DNA from: Zobellia russellii
GTDB lineage: Bacteria; Bacteroidota; Bacteroidia; Flavobacteriales; Flavobacteriaceae
Assembly: GCF_018728565.1 (NCBI RefSeq)
Contig: NZ_JACSOI010000004.1
Location: 62,001-126,000 of the forward strand
Direction of reading: 5' to 3'
DNA length: 64,000 nt
Shown here piece by piece: positions 41,299 through 51,280 of the stretch. The notes beneath the pieces are model-generated. The model was not told the DNA's origin, made no database searches, and saw only the letters and a list, made by a program, of their open reading frames with translations. A program made the position numbers and the translations under genes. The stretch's first letter is position 1; each line of letters begins with the position of its first letter.

Positions 41299-41331
41299 CA
41301 TATGTTATACTCTAAACCATATGTTATACTC
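41299..41331 (+). repeat. Tandem 14-bp direct repeats CATATGTTATACTC
   Basis: Two copies at 41299-41312 and 41318-41331, 19 bp apart start to start. The spacing of just under two helix turns is suitable for a regulator dimer. Confidence 0.5.
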
Positions 41332-41734
41332 AATGTAGGCGTGTTAATTGGCTTATTTCTTCAATAGCTCTAGGGTAATATAGAGAATGGTTAAAGCCGA
41401 TAGGAATTTAGCGAAAGTCCATAGTTTATAGGCTTCATTACTCATTTTTAATACGTATTTACCTCCTTTTTTTGTGGTTTACACCCCTTAATTTTAACAT
41501 TTCTCTAATTGACCTTTTTGTAGAGTTGTCTATACCATATAATTTTATGGAAAGCTATTGTAAATAGGGGAGTGAGGAGGTGTTGTTGGTATAAAATATA
41601 CGTTTTGTCAAGTTTTTGTCAAGCACTTTTTTTAGGAGTAAATTAACAATATCTCTATTTTGGACACCAATTACAGTGTATATGAAAATTTAGAACACAC
41701 TTAATTGATAATCTAATAAACAAACTTTACTCAT

Positions 41735-41894
41735 TTAAAACCAACTCGAATTATGGAAAGAAAAAATCACTCGCCTCTCAACAACCCTCCCCCCATTTTA
41801 GAACAGGTGTTCCTTAACATGTATTCCTAAACAAAATGGACATCGTGTTCATTTCCTTTTGAGCAAATAATTGGTTTAGCTTAAAACCAACTCG
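41735..41894 (+). repeat. Spaced direct repeats TTAAAACCAACTCG
   Basis: Copies at 41735-41748 and 41881-41894, 146 bp apart, in the leader of the SusC gene. Confidence 0.45.
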
Positions 41895-42051
41895 TTTTTA
41901 AATCTTCAGTCAAGAGGGGTGGAATGTATGGTCTAGATACAATGAAATAAGAAAATTATATAGGTTTTGAATTGGAATACAACCTTCTTAATTAGGTTAA
42001 ACCTACTTCATAGTTTCATTGGTCATTTTTAATATTTAACAAGAAAATTAT

Positions 42052-45000
42052 ATGAATTTCAAAAACATTTTTCATTTTAAATCCCACGCTTTTCGGTTGG
42101 GATTGTTCTTGGTCTTTTGTCTAAGTACGGCAATAGCACAATCTCAAACAGTTAGTGGTACCGTATCTGCAGATGATACGCCTTTGCCAGGAGTAAGTGT
42201 GGTGGTCAAGGGCACTAATACCGGGACCGTTACAGATTTTGATGGTCTTTATTCAATAAAGGCAGAACCTAGTGACGTATTGGTATTCAGTTACATTGGA
42301 TTCAAAACCAAGGAAGTCGCCATCAGCGGAAAAAAGTCGGTTAACGTAACGATGCAAGAAGATGTATCCGCGTTGGATGAAGTAGTCGTTGTTGGTTACG
42401 GGGCCCAGAAAAAGAAGGAATTGACAGGTGCGGTAGCGCAAGTGAAGTCGGAAGAGTTAATGAAAACATCAACATCCGATATAGGTGCCGCTTTACAAGG
42501 TCAGATTGCTGGGGTAAACGTAACGGCCAGTTCGGGTTCTCCTGGAGCGGAAGCTAACGTACAGATTAGGGGGCTTACTTCCATTAACGGGGCCAATAGA
42601 CCACTATATGTTGTAGATGGTATTCCTTTTGAAGGAGATCCAAAATTAAGTATCAATGAAATAGAAACCATAGATGTTCTAAAGGATGGAGCTTCGGCGG
42701 CAATTTATGGTACTCGTGGTGCAGCCGGTGTAATCTTGATTACCACTAAAAGGGGTAAAGAAGGACAAATGAAAATTGCGGTAGACAGTTATTATGGTCT
42801 TCAAAATATTACTTCCGGAACGCCTTTGTTGAACGTGGAGGATAGACTATATACGACTTTTGTTCAATCTGCAGCGCTAAGTGAGAGAAGATATGGTAAT
42901 ACATGGACTACCATAGAACAGAGTCCTCATTTCCTTACCAATAATACGGATTTGGTGAGTGTGGTAGAAAATGATATGGCACCTATCCAAAACCATAGTC
43001 TTAGACTATCAGGAGGTAAAGACGGTCTTACGTACAATGTTACTGGAAACTATTTTGATCAAGAAGGTGTTGTGATCAAATCGGGTTACGAGAGATTCAA
43101 CGTTAGGGCCAATACACAGTTTAAAAAAGGAAGATGGGATATTACCACGGCCCTTTCCTTTAGAATAGAAGATAGGGAGTACGAACCTTGGGGACTTCTA
43201 AGAAATGCAATAGGGTATAACGCTTATCAACCCCTTATAGATCCAAATACGAGTGTCTTAGAAAATGCAGGAGATGGTAGCGGGGCTAATAACCTCTCTT
43301 TTTTGGGATATCAATTTTTGCAAGAAGATAACCAAGAGAATCAATATTTTGATGGAAATTTAAGTGTTACCTACAATATTACAGATAACCTTAAATTCAC
43401 TTCAAGGGTGGCCTCAAGTTATGACAACGGTACTAGAATTACCGTTAACCCTAAATTTATCGCCTATAGAGATGATGGTACAGAAGTAACATCTCAACGT
43501 TCAAGAATAAGAAATTTAAGTTCTTTGGCCAAAAAGTCTACTTGGGAGAACATTATCAATTATCAGAAAAGTTTTGGGGATCATAACATTAACTTAACGG
43601 GGGTATATTCATCGGAAAAGTACAGTTACTCAGAATTTTTTGCAGAGAAGAGCGATTTGGCTTCCAATGATATTACGGTACTTAATGGTGCCACTGCAGA
43701 CCCTAATGTGGGGTCGGGTAACAACCAATGGACACAAGATCGTACCAGCACTTTAATAGGTATGTTGGCCCGTTTACAATATAACTATAAAGGAAGATAT
43801 CTGTTGAATGCTTTTGTAAGACATGATGGGTCTTCTAAATTTAAAGAAGAGCCATGGGGTGTGTTTCCTTCTATATCTGCCGGATGGAACGTTTCCGAAG
43901 AGAAATTTTGGAACCCTATTAAGAATACCGTTTCCTCATTTAAGCTAAGGGGAAGTAGAGGTACAGCAGGTAACCAAGGTATTGCAGATTATACATATAC
44001 ACCTACCATTACATTGGATAATGATTATGTACTTGGTGCTGGAGACAATCAGAATTTATTGTTAGGGGCTACCCAAACTGGTTTTGCCAATCCTTTGGTA
44101 AGCTGGGAAACTTCGGTTTCATTGAACGGAGGTTTGGACATGGGCTTTTTTGATAATAAGTTAACCTTGTCCGCAGATATGTATGAAACCAAGAAAGAAG
44201 ATATGTTATTCCCAGTATTATTGCCGCCTACTGCAGGTGGAGGTCAAAATGCTGAGGTTACGCTAAATGTGGGCGATATGACCAATAAGGGTATGGAATT
44301 TGCCATGAACTATCGCCATTCGGGTAAATTTTCTTGGAATGCCGGTTTAACATATACCAAAAACGAAAATGTTATTACTAAAATGAGCGGTAGTAACAAA
44401 ATCATCTATTTTGATGATAGTAGTATTTCCGGACATAGTAACGATCAGGATTTGGTATCTGCATTGGCAGAAGGGTATGAAGGCGGTGCTTTCTTTTTAA
44501 TAGAGACAGATGGTACCATTAAGAACGAAGAAGAATTGGCGGCCTACCAAGAAATTGTACCTGATGCAAAATTAGGAGATTTAAAGTATGTAGATTTTGA
44601 TAAGAACGGCTTAATAGATATTAACGACCGTCAATATATGGGTAGTGGTACTCCTGAATTTGAAATGGGCTTTAACTTTTCGGCCTATTATAAAGCAATG
44701 GACTTTTCAATGCAATGGTACGGTGCCTTTGGTGCAGAAATTATAAATGGTAACAAAGCATTGGCTTATAAGGTAGCTAACCATCAGGATTTGGTCTATC
44801 AATGGACTCCGCAGAACAACACATCTGATATTCCTGTAAACAGAAATGCCACACATAATAACTTTAGAGGACAGACAGACTATTGGTTGGATGATGGAAC
44901 TTTTGCCAGATTACGTAACATTTCTTTAGGCTATACTATACCTAGAGATTACACGGAGAAGTTGGGTATCACCAAGTTTAGGGTATATGTAGCAGCACAA

Positions 45001-45135
45001 AACCTTTTTACCATTACCCAGTATGATGGGTATGATCCAGAAGTTGGGAACAATGGTCTTAGTACAAGAGGTATTGATAAAGGGACCTATCCTGTAAGTT
45101 CTCAAATACGAACAGGACTTCAAATTGAATTTTAA
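42052..45135 (+). CDS. SusC-type TonB-dependent receptor of the agarase PUL
   Basis: 1027 residues. Signal peptide ending STAIAQSQ, then a carboxypeptidase-regulatory-like domain (TVSGTVSADDTPLPGVSVVVKGTNTGTVTDFDGLYSI). The TonB-box-like region is DEVVVVGYGAQKKKELTGAV, the plug has LYVVDGIPFEG and AAIYGTRGAAGVILITTKRGKEG, and the barrel ends GLQIEF. It imports oligosaccharides, here presumably agar-type, given the agarase three genes downstream. SusD follows closely in the same unit. Confidence 0.97.
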   Translation: MNFKNIFHFKSHAFRLGLFLVFCLSTAIAQSQTVSGTVSADDTPLPGVSVVVKGTNTGTVTDFDGLYSIKAEPSDVLVFSYIGFKTKEVAISGKKSVNVTMQEDVSALDEVVVVGYGAQKKKELTGAVAQVKSEELMKTSTSDIGAALQGQIAGVNVTASSGSPGAEANVQIRGLTSINGANRPLYVVDGIPFEGDPKLSINEIETIDVLKDGASAAIYGTRGAAGVILITTKRGKEGQMKIAVDSYYGLQNITSGTPLLNVEDRLYTTFVQSAALSERRYGNTWTTIEQSPHFLTNNTDLVSVVENDMAPIQNHSLRLSGGKDGLTYNVTGNYFDQEGVVIKSGYERFNVRANTQFKKGRWDITTALSFRIEDREYEPWGLLRNAIGYNAYQPLIDPNTSVLENAGDGSGANNLSFLGYQFLQEDNQENQYFDGNLSVTYNITDNLKFTSRVASSYDNGTRITVNPKFIAYRDDGTEVTSQRSRIRNLSSLAKKSTWENIINYQKSFGDHNINLTGVYSSEKYSYSEFFAEKSDLASNDITVLNGATADPNVGSGNNQWTQDRTSTLIGMLARLQYNYKGRYLLNAFVRHDGSSKFKEEPWGVFPSISAGWNVSEEKFWNPIKNTVSSFKLRGSRGTAGNQGIADYTYTPTITLDNDYVLGAGDNQNLLLGATQTGFANPLVSWETSVSLNGGLDMGFFDNKLTLSADMYETKKEDMLFPVLLPPTAGGGQNAEVTLNVGDMTNKGMEFAMNYRHSGKFSWNAGLTYTKNENVITKMSGSNKIIYFDDSSISGHSNDQDLVSALAEGYEGGAFFLIETDGTIKNEEELAAYQEIVPDAKLGDLKYVDFDKNGLIDINDRQYMGSGTPEFEMGFNFSAYYKAMDFSMQWYGAFGAEIINGNKALAYKVANHQDLVYQWTPQNNTSDIPVNRNATHNNFRGQTDYWLDDGTFARLRNISLGYTIPRDYTEKLGITKFRVYVAAQNLFTITQYDGYDPEVGNNGLSTRGIDKGTYPVSSQIRTGLQIEF

Positions 45136-45191
45136 AAGAATTTGATATGAAGATGAATAATTCCGATAAAAAAAATGAAAAAATGATAGTT

Positions 45192-46958
45192 ATGAAAACA
45201 ACGATAACAAAACGGTTACTTTTTATAATCGTGCCCATGTTAGCTTTTTGGAGCTGCTCTGATGATTTTTTGGAGCAAACCAATCCTAACCAAATATCTA
45301 CCGAGACTTTCTGGAACAATAACAAAGACTTAGGACAAGGTTTAACCGCGACCTATAAAGGTTTGGCGAGTTCTCAGAATATTCATTTGGTAGCGGAGTT
45401 GGCACGTACTGATTTAGCTTGGGCTAGTGGATACCAACGACCTACTAATACTAACCCATATTATTTGCAGATTTTTAATGATGCCAATAATGAAATAAAC
45501 CAAAAATGGAGTGCTAATTACACAACCATTTTTAGGGCCAACCAAGTTATAGAAGCGGCTGGGAAATTAGCAGAGACCTATACTACGGAAGACGAAAAGG
45601 AAGAAGGTCTTAGCATTTTGGCCCAAGCAAGGTTCATAAGAGGGTATATATATTTTAACCTGTACAATTCTTTTAACGGAGGTGCGGTTCCCATTTATGA
45701 TTTTGTACCGGTAGAAGAGAGTGAGTTTTATCAATCTGTGGCTACGGCAGAAGAGGTCAAAGCGTTCTATTTAGAAGATTTAAAGTTTGCGTCAGAGAAC
45801 CTACCTATTTCTTGGGAAGGCAAGGATAAAGGGCGTGTTACTGCGGGTGCGGCCGTTGCCGTAATGGGACAATCATACTTATATGCCGGTGATTATGAAA
45901 CCGCAGCTACGCTTTTTAAAAGTGTTATAGATGATTTTGGTTACGCATTAACACCTAACATAGGAAGTAACTTTACAACCATGGATGAGTTTAATGAGGA
46001 ATCTATTCTTGAAATAGGGTACTCGTTGGATTATAAAAATGAATTGGGCCCTTGGGATGGAAGAGATGTAGCAAATTCTGCCTATGTAAGACAATTTACC
46101 GGAGGTGATGGCAAATGGTTTGGAGCTGTATTGGCAAACTGGTTAATTTTAGAATATAGGAATGACCCATTAGATTTTTCTGATCCTCGTAACAAGGTTG
46201 TAGATGAAGACGGTAATGAAAGCTTTAGGAAGTTCAGCTTACGAACCTCTTGGTCCGTAGCCTTGGTAGATGATACGGATATGGGATATTATTTGAGAGA
46301 AGAAACCGGACAAGCCTCAAATTTTAATGTGCGTATGACGGCGTTTTGGCGTAAGCATACTAATTGGGATATTACTAGATCGGAAGAAGAGCTTTCTCCA
46401 GGTAAAGTAAGGTCAGGTGTAAATGAGCGTTTGATACGTCTAGCGGAAATTTATCTTCAATATGCCGAGTGTCAGATAAAGTTAGGAAACATAGACGAAG
46501 CCTTAACTTATATCAATAGGGTTAGAAGAAGGTCTGGAGTGCAGTTGTTAGGTTTAGCAGGTACTGGAGAGTTTCCGGCAAATGACCATGACAATGTAGC
46601 TTATGATGCCCAAAGTTTAATGGAACATTTAATGTTTACCGAATTGCCTTTGGAACTATCTGCTGAAGGAGATGGAAATAGAAATGTAGACCTTAGAAGA
46701 TGGGGCGTTAAGGCGGATCGTTTTAAAGAATTGGCTCAAAGACGTTATACGGCCGATCACTACAAATTGCTGGATGAAGACGGTAAAGAGGTAACCCGAT
46801 GGGCTTCAATTGTTAAGGAATTGCCTGTTGGTGATCCTGATATTGACGAGAACTGGAACGAATTTCAGGAAGCATCTTCAAATTATAACGAAGCGTTACA
46901 TGCGTATTGGCCATTGCCAAATTCTGAAATCATATCTAACCCGCAATTGAATAATTAA
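45192..46958 (+). CDS. SusD-type glycan-binding lipoprotein of the agarase PUL
   Basis: 588 residues from the ATG at 45192, chosen because it yields a lipoprotein signal peptide (MKTTITKRLLFIIVPMLAFWSC, Cys22). The frame is open to 45147. Mature start SDDFLEQTNPNQIS, TPR-like core (ILAQARFIRGYIYFNLYNSFNGG) and SusD end (ERLIRLAEIYLQYAECQIKLG ... INRVRRRSG ... LSAEGDGNRNVDLRRWG). Longer than the first SusD of the window. Pairs with the SusC gene, 56 bp upstream. Confidence 0.93.
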   Translation: MKTTITKRLLFIIVPMLAFWSCSDDFLEQTNPNQISTETFWNNNKDLGQGLTATYKGLASSQNIHLVAELARTDLAWASGYQRPTNTNPYYLQIFNDANNEINQKWSANYTTIFRANQVIEAAGKLAETYTTEDEKEEGLSILAQARFIRGYIYFNLYNSFNGGAVPIYDFVPVEESEFYQSVATAEEVKAFYLEDLKFASENLPISWEGKDKGRVTAGAAVAVMGQSYLYAGDYETAATLFKSVIDDFGYALTPNIGSNFTTMDEFNEESILEIGYSLDYKNELGPWDGRDVANSAYVRQFTGGDGKWFGAVLANWLILEYRNDPLDFSDPRNKVVDEDGNESFRKFSLRTSWSVALVDDTDMGYYLREETGQASNFNVRMTAFWRKHTNWDITRSEEELSPGKVRSGVNERLIRLAEIYLQYAECQIKLGNIDEALTYINRVRRRSGVQLLGLAGTGEFPANDHDNVAYDAQSLMEHLMFTELPLELSAEGDGNRNVDLRRWGVKADRFKELAQRRYTADHYKLLDEDGKEVTRWASIVKELPVGDPDIDENWNEFQEASSNYNEALHAYWPLPNSEIISNPQLNN

Positions 46959-47023
46959 AATTGACGGTTACAGTGATAACATCAATGAAAAATGCAAAAA
47001 GCAAGAAATTTAAAAAGTATAAA

Positions 47024-48637
47024 ATGAAAAACGCAATAAGAATTTTAGCCGTCTTGGCCATCCTGTTTGTAGGATGTGACGATAATGAGTACGAGGCGCC
47101 TTTTCCTTTCTCCGACATAGGGTTCTATACCAGCAAGGGTACGTTAAATGACCTTCAAGTAAATTTGGACGATTATGTGTCTTTCACGGATTTATCTCAA
47201 GGTGCAGTATCCCATTCGTGGAGAATTGATAAAACCGATGTTTTTCTTGAAGGTCCTATAGATAGAACGGATACAATCCTTGATCAGTTCATAATAGAGC
47301 CTAGAAGCACAACGTCGTTTGAGAAAACCGTTCATGTGCAATTCAAAACCTCCGGAATGAAAAAAGTAAGGTTGTATAACACTTTTAATGAAATGGTAGT
47401 CTTTAAAGGTAATCGCGGAGATGTAGATTATGAGATGCCGGCCAAGAAAGAAGGAGACCTTTATGTTATAGACACTACTTTTTTAGTAAAGGTCTATCCT
47501 AAACTTGTACCTAAAATTAAAGTTAGAAATGGCGATGTGGTTGTAAATCATGAAGCAACGGATACAGTATATATAGAGGCAGGTAATACTATGGAGTTTA
47601 CTGATCTGTCTACTATTGGTGAGCCTACAGGTCGCTCATGGAACATAAGAAGAGCTTTGAAGCCGGGTGAGGAAGTTGCGGAAAATCCTGTTGTAAACAG
47701 TAGCGGAGATTCATTGGCCAATATTGCCTTTAATAAATTGGGAGCTTTTAGGGCTACGATGAACCTGTCCCGTTCAGGTCAGAACATTCCTGGTGATTCA
47801 GAAACCTATGTTATGAACGCACCAATTAGGGTAATCCCTTCATCTCAACCATTTGAACTTACCGGAGAAATCCGCGAATTGGAAGATGAAACCATACAAG
47901 TACCTTACAATGGGGAGTTTGCTTCATTTGGAGGACAAGAGGAGTTCTTTACGGTTATGGTAAACGGAGAAGCCTTTGAAATTGCTTCTGTAACGGTAAA
48001 TGCAAATGATGCTACAAAAATGGATATCAAATTGGCGGCTCCAATCTATCGTCCTGACGTAATCACGGTTTCCTATGCAGGTGGTAGTATAGAATCTTCA
48101 GATACTAGGGAGGCATTGCCTTTTACGGATGAGCCTGTAATAATGAGTACGGTTAATTTAATTCCCGCAGCTATTGCAGGGTTGGAAACAGGAGCTGATA
48201 GTTGGGTGCCATATTGGAGTAACAAGGGAACGGTTGAGTATTCTACGGAGCAAGCAGCAACCGGTGAATATAGCTTAAAATTAAAAATTGAGGCAGGTCA
48301 GGATAATGTTGAAGCCAGTGCTCCGTTCGACAATCCAATAATTTTTGAAGAAGGTAAGACCTATACCGTTTCGTATAAAATGTACATTGCACCAGGTGGT
48401 GTAGGTACAGATGGTGGTACACATACAGGTCTGTTTTTGTTACAGAATTGGGGTTTCCAATTTTGGAACAATTTTGCACATCCTGTAGGAGAATGGAAGA
48501 CCCATACTGTAGATTATACAAGTACAACACCGTTATCTCAGTTCTATTTGAGAATTATTCCTAATGCAGAAAAAACTACTGACATGACCGTATACTATGA
48601 TGATTTCTCTATCATAGAAAAAGAAGAAAGACCATAA
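47024..48637 (+). CDS. Surface glycan-binding lipoprotein with PKD-like and CBM-like domains
   Basis: About 537 residues from the ATG at 47024 (MKNAIRILAVLAILFVGC, lipid Cys18); 46985 and 46961 are other in-frame starts. Three PKD-like beta sandwiches occupy residues about 20-330 (DLSQGAVSHSWRID ..., DLSTIGEPTGRSWNIRR). A C-terminal CBM_4_9-like jelly roll follows (GLETGADSWVPYWSNKGTVEYS ... YSLKLKIEAGQDNV ... MTVYYDDFSI). This is the SusE/SusF-position protein that presents polysaccharide to the SusCD complex. Ends at a hairpin terminator, 80 bp before the agarase gene. Confidence 0.82.
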   Translation: MKNAIRILAVLAILFVGCDDNEYEAPFPFSDIGFYTSKGTLNDLQVNLDDYVSFTDLSQGAVSHSWRIDKTDVFLEGPIDRTDTILDQFIIEPRSTTSFEKTVHVQFKTSGMKKVRLYNTFNEMVVFKGNRGDVDYEMPAKKEGDLYVIDTTFLVKVYPKLVPKIKVRNGDVVVNHEATDTVYIEAGNTMEFTDLSTIGEPTGRSWNIRRALKPGEEVAENPVVNSSGDSLANIAFNKLGAFRATMNLSRSGQNIPGDSETYVMNAPIRVIPSSQPFELTGEIRELEDETIQVPYNGEFASFGGQEEFFTVMVNGEAFEIASVTVNANDATKMDIKLAAPIYRPDVITVSYAGGSIESSDTREALPFTDEPVIMSTVNLIPAAIAGLETGADSWVPYWSNKGTVEYSTEQAATGEYSLKLKIEAGQDNVEASAPFDNPIIFEEGKTYTVSYKMYIAPGGVGTDGGTHTGLFLLQNWGFQFWNNFAHPVGEWKTHTVDYTSTTPLSQFYLRIIPNAEKTTDMTVYYDDFSIIEKEERP

Positions 48638-48665
48638 TTCCCCACAAAGTAGTTTGTTTGAGTTT

Positions 48666-48697
48666 AAGGGAGAATTGAAAGATTCTCCCTTTTTTTT
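48666..48697 (+). terminator. Hairpin terminator/attenuator before the agarase gene
   Basis: AAGGGAGAAT, loop TGAAAG, ATTCTCCCTT followed by TTTTTT. It sits between the binding-protein and agarase genes. Confidence 0.75.
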
Positions 48698-48719
48698 CAT
48701 TTAGAAATCAAACTTAAAA

Positions 48720-49796
48720 ATGAACAAGAAAGTAAAAACTATGAATAGAAATCAACTTGCATTAATGCTTTGTTGTGTCTTGTTGGGAAGTTGCGGTACG
48801 GGTTCAAAATTTGATAATTCTACAGAATTGCCCGTAGATCAAGAACAGAAAGTAGAGGACCAGCAGGAAGAGGAAAAAGAAACCGTTCCACCAGATACTA
48901 AAGAAGTCAACTGGAAAGAAATTCCGGTACCCGCTAATGCAGGGCCGGATATGGTTTGGGAGTTTCAAGAAATGTCAGATGATTTTGAATACCAATCCCC
49001 GGGAGATAATAAAGGAGATGTTTTTTTTGAAAAGTGGGATGACTTTTACCACAACGGATGGTCAGGGCCCGGCCTCACGGAATGGAGGAGGGAACAGTCT
49101 TATGTAGCAAACGGAGAACTACAAATGTGGGCCACTAGAAAACCAGGTTCAAAAAAAATGAACATGGGCTGCATTACATCAAAAACAAGGGTAATCTATC
49201 CGGTATATATTGAGGCTAGGGCAAAGGTTATGAACTCTACTTTAGCGTCGGATGTATGGCTTCTGAGCCCAGATGACACCCAAGAAATAGATATCCTAGA
49301 GGCTTACGGTGCAGATTATTCGGAAAGCGCGCAAAAGGAACATTCGTATTTCTCCAAGAAGATTCATATCAGTCATCATGTATTCATTAGGGAGCTCTTT
49401 CAGGACTATCAGCCCAGAGACGCGGGAACTTGGTTTGAAAACGGTACCGTTTGGAACAGGGATTTTCATACGTACGGAGTCTATTGGAAAAACCCATGGC
49501 ACTTAGAATATTATATAGACGGAGAATTGGTGAGAACCGTTTCGGGAAAGGATATTATAGACCCCAAATATTTCACAAATACAACGGATCCGGGAAATAC
49601 GCAGGTAGATACCCGCACGGGCCTTAGTAAAGAAATGGATATTATTATAAATACTGAGGATCAAACATGGCGTTCTAGCCCAGCTTCTGGTTTAGCATCG
49701 GACACGTATACCCCAACAGATAAAGAGTTAGAGAATATAGATAACAACACGTTTAGGGTAGATTGGATTAGGGTCTATAAGCCTGTAGCTAAATAG
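48720..49796 (+). CDS. agaB: GH16 beta-agarase, lipoprotein (AgaB-like)
   Basis: 358 residues; lipoprotein signal peptide ending LLGSC (Cys25), a Glu/Gln-rich linker to about residue 60, then the GH16 jelly roll. The catalytic motif is EIDILE in DDTQEIDILEAYGADYSE (Glu189, Asp191, Glu194, the bulged ExDxxE form of agarases). Long segments such as SKTRVIYPVYIEARAKVMNS and NKEMDIIINTEDQTWRSSP-like stretches match what I remember of Zobellia galactanivorans AgaB, an endo-1,4-beta-agarase. No alignment was run. Surface-anchored, it should cut agarose before import by the upstream SusCD. Confidence 0.93.
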   Translation: MNKKVKTMNRNQLALMLCCVLLGSCGTGSKFDNSTELPVDQEQKVEDQQEEEKETVPPDTKEVNWKEIPVPANAGPDMVWEFQEMSDDFEYQSPGDNKGDVFFEKWDDFYHNGWSGPGLTEWRREQSYVANGELQMWATRKPGSKKMNMGCITSKTRVIYPVYIEARAKVMNSTLASDVWLLSPDDTQEIDILEAYGADYSESAQKEHSYFSKKIHISHHVFIRELFQDYQPRDAGTWFENGTVWNRDFHTYGVYWKNPWHLEYYIDGELVRTVSGKDIIDPKYFTNTTDPGNTQVDTRTGLSKEMDIIINTEDQTWRSSPASGLASDTYTPTDKELENIDNNTFRVDWIRVYKPVAK

Positions 49797-49843
49797 ATTT
49801 TTCATTTTTTTGAATTGTTAGAGCGTATGGACGTTCTTAAATT

Positions 49844-49890
49844 AAACCATAGGTAGTTCCCCCAATTAAATTGGTACCTATGGTTTTTTT
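49844..49890 (+). terminator. Terminator with nested hairpin after agaB
   Basis: Outer arms AAACCATAGGTA (49844-49855) and TACCTATGGTTT (49875-49886), then TTTT. The loop holds a second inverted repeat CCAATTAAATTGG. Confidence 0.75.
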
Positions 49891-50039
49891 GTGCTTTATA
49901 CTCAAAAAGGTGACAATGGTCATATGATATCAATTATCTTTTTTTAGCATTAAAAACATTACGGAAAACGGTTGACCTAAGGTTGATTTTTAGTTAATTT
50001 CAAGGTGTAATTAGTACTTCTCTTATATAATACATCAAT

Positions 50040-50951
50040 ATGGAATACATAGATTACTACAAAGTATTGGGGGTAAGTAAGAATGCCACGGAAAAGGACA
50101 TCAAGAAGGCATATAGAAAAATGGCCCGAAAATATCACCCTGATGTCAACCCCAATGACGTTGAGGCAGAGAAGAAATTCAAGGAAATAAATGAGGCCAA
50201 TGAGGTCTTGGGTAATGCCGAAAATCGAAAAAAATACGATCAATACGGAAAAGATTGGATGCATGCCGAAGCGTTTGAGAAAGCCAAAGCACAACAGCAA
50301 AGTTCACGACGTAGCGGCGGCCAGAGCTATGAACAGGATTTTGGCGGCGGGGATTTCTCAGATTTTTTTGAATCAATGTTCGGGGGAGGTGGATTTTCTC
50401 AAGGTGGATATACTTCAAATAGAGGACAACAGGTAAGATATAGAGGGCAAGACTTGAATGCAGAACTTCGCTTGCAATTAAGGGACGTATACACGACTCA
50501 GAAGCAAACCTTAACAGTCAATGGTAAGAACATAAGAATAGCTATTCCTGCCGGAATTGAAAACGGACAGACCATAAAAATCTCGGGTCACGGCGGTCCG
50601 GGAAGAAATGGAGGCCCCAAGGGAGACTTGTATCTCACTTTTGTAATAGATAATAATACCGCGTTTAAACGAGATGGTAATGATTTGTACAAGACGGTAG
50701 ACCTAGATTTGTATACTGCAATATTAGGTGGTGAAATTACCGTAGATACTTTTGATGGTAAGGCTAAGCTAAAGGTAAAGCCGGAAACGCAAAGTAATAC
50801 CAAGGTGAAGTTAAAAGGCAAAGGTTTTCCTGTTTATAAGAAGGAAGGTCAGTTTGGGGACCTTTTTATTACCTATAACGTTAAGACACCTACAAATCTT
50901 TCTGATCAAGAAAAGGCACTTTTCAAACAATTGGCATCACTTAAAAGTTAA
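50040..50951 (+). CDS. cbpA: CbpA-type DnaJ-family co-chaperone
   Basis: 303 residues: N-terminal J domain with HPD ([27 protein letters not shown]), a Gly/Phe-rich linker ([18 protein letters not shown]) and a C-terminal substrate-binding region ([24 protein letters not shown] ... [12 protein letters not shown]). It lacks the zinc-finger Cys repeats of DnaJ, so it is CbpA-like. It works with DnaK. The cbpM-like gene follows 4 bp after its stop, the classical pair. Confidence 0.94.
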   Translation: MEYIDYYKVLGVSKNATEKDIKKAYRKMARKYHPDVNPNDVEAEKKFKEINEANEVLGNAENRKKYDQYGKDWMHAEAFEKAKAQQQSSRRSGGQSYEQDFGGGDFSDFFESMFGGGGFSQGGYTSNRGQQVRYRGQDLNAELRLQLRDVYTTQKQTLTVNGKNIRIAIPAGIENGQTIKISGHGGPGRNGGPKGDLYLTFVIDNNTAFKRDGNDLYKTVDLDLYTAILGGEITVDTFDGKAKLKVKPETQSNTKVKLKGKGFPVYKKEGQFGDLFITYNVKTPTNLSDQEKALFKQLASLKS

Positions 50952-50955
50952 GATT

Positions 50956-51246
50956 ATGCAACAAGAAGAATACATATCCGTAACCGAGTTTTGTAACGGC
51001 CATAGCATTTCATCAACGGTCATTAGTCAGCTGAATGAATTTGGTCTAGTGAAAATCATACAACGTAGTGATAGTTTGTATATTCCTATGGAAGAACTTC
51101 CCAAGACCGAGAAAATATTGAGATTGCATACCGATCTTAACATTAACCTAGAAGGGGTTGAGGTAATCACGAGATTACTGAAGCGCATAGAAAAAACTGA
51201 AGAAGAGCTTATAAAACTTAGGAACAAATTAAGCGTATACGAATAG
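50956..51246 (+). CDS. cbpM: CbpM-like chaperone modulator
   Basis: 96 residues from the ATG at 50956 (MQQEEYISVTEFCNGHSIS); the frame is open further upstream inside cbpA, but this start gives a normal CbpM. A MerR-like winged helix (SVTEFCNGHSISSTVISQLNEFGLV) precedes a helical tail (TRLLKRIEKTEEELIKLRNKL). CbpM binds the J domain of CbpA and inhibits it. Directly downstream of cbpA. Confidence 0.88.
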   Translation: MQQEEYISVTEFCNGHSISSTVISQLNEFGLVKIIQRSDSLYIPMEELPKTEKILRLHTDLNINLEGVEVITRLLKRIEKTEEELIKLRNKLSVYE

Positions 51247-51280
51247 CGAAGCAGTTGCACGACAATAGAAAAGCAACGAA

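Larger units (their letters stand above)
41180..42051. other. Long regulatory region upstream of the agarase PUL
   Basis: 872 bases without a convincing gene. Contains two pairs of 14-bp direct repeats (41299-41331 and 41735/41881) listed separately. A 25-codon frame at 41754-41831 (MERKNHSPLNNPPPILEQVF...) is present; I cannot tell if it is expressed. Confidence 0.5.

Noticed and set aside
41754-41831. 25-codon plus-strand frame in the PUL leader
   Set aside because: Too short and unsupported to call a gene; mentioned only within the regulatory region.
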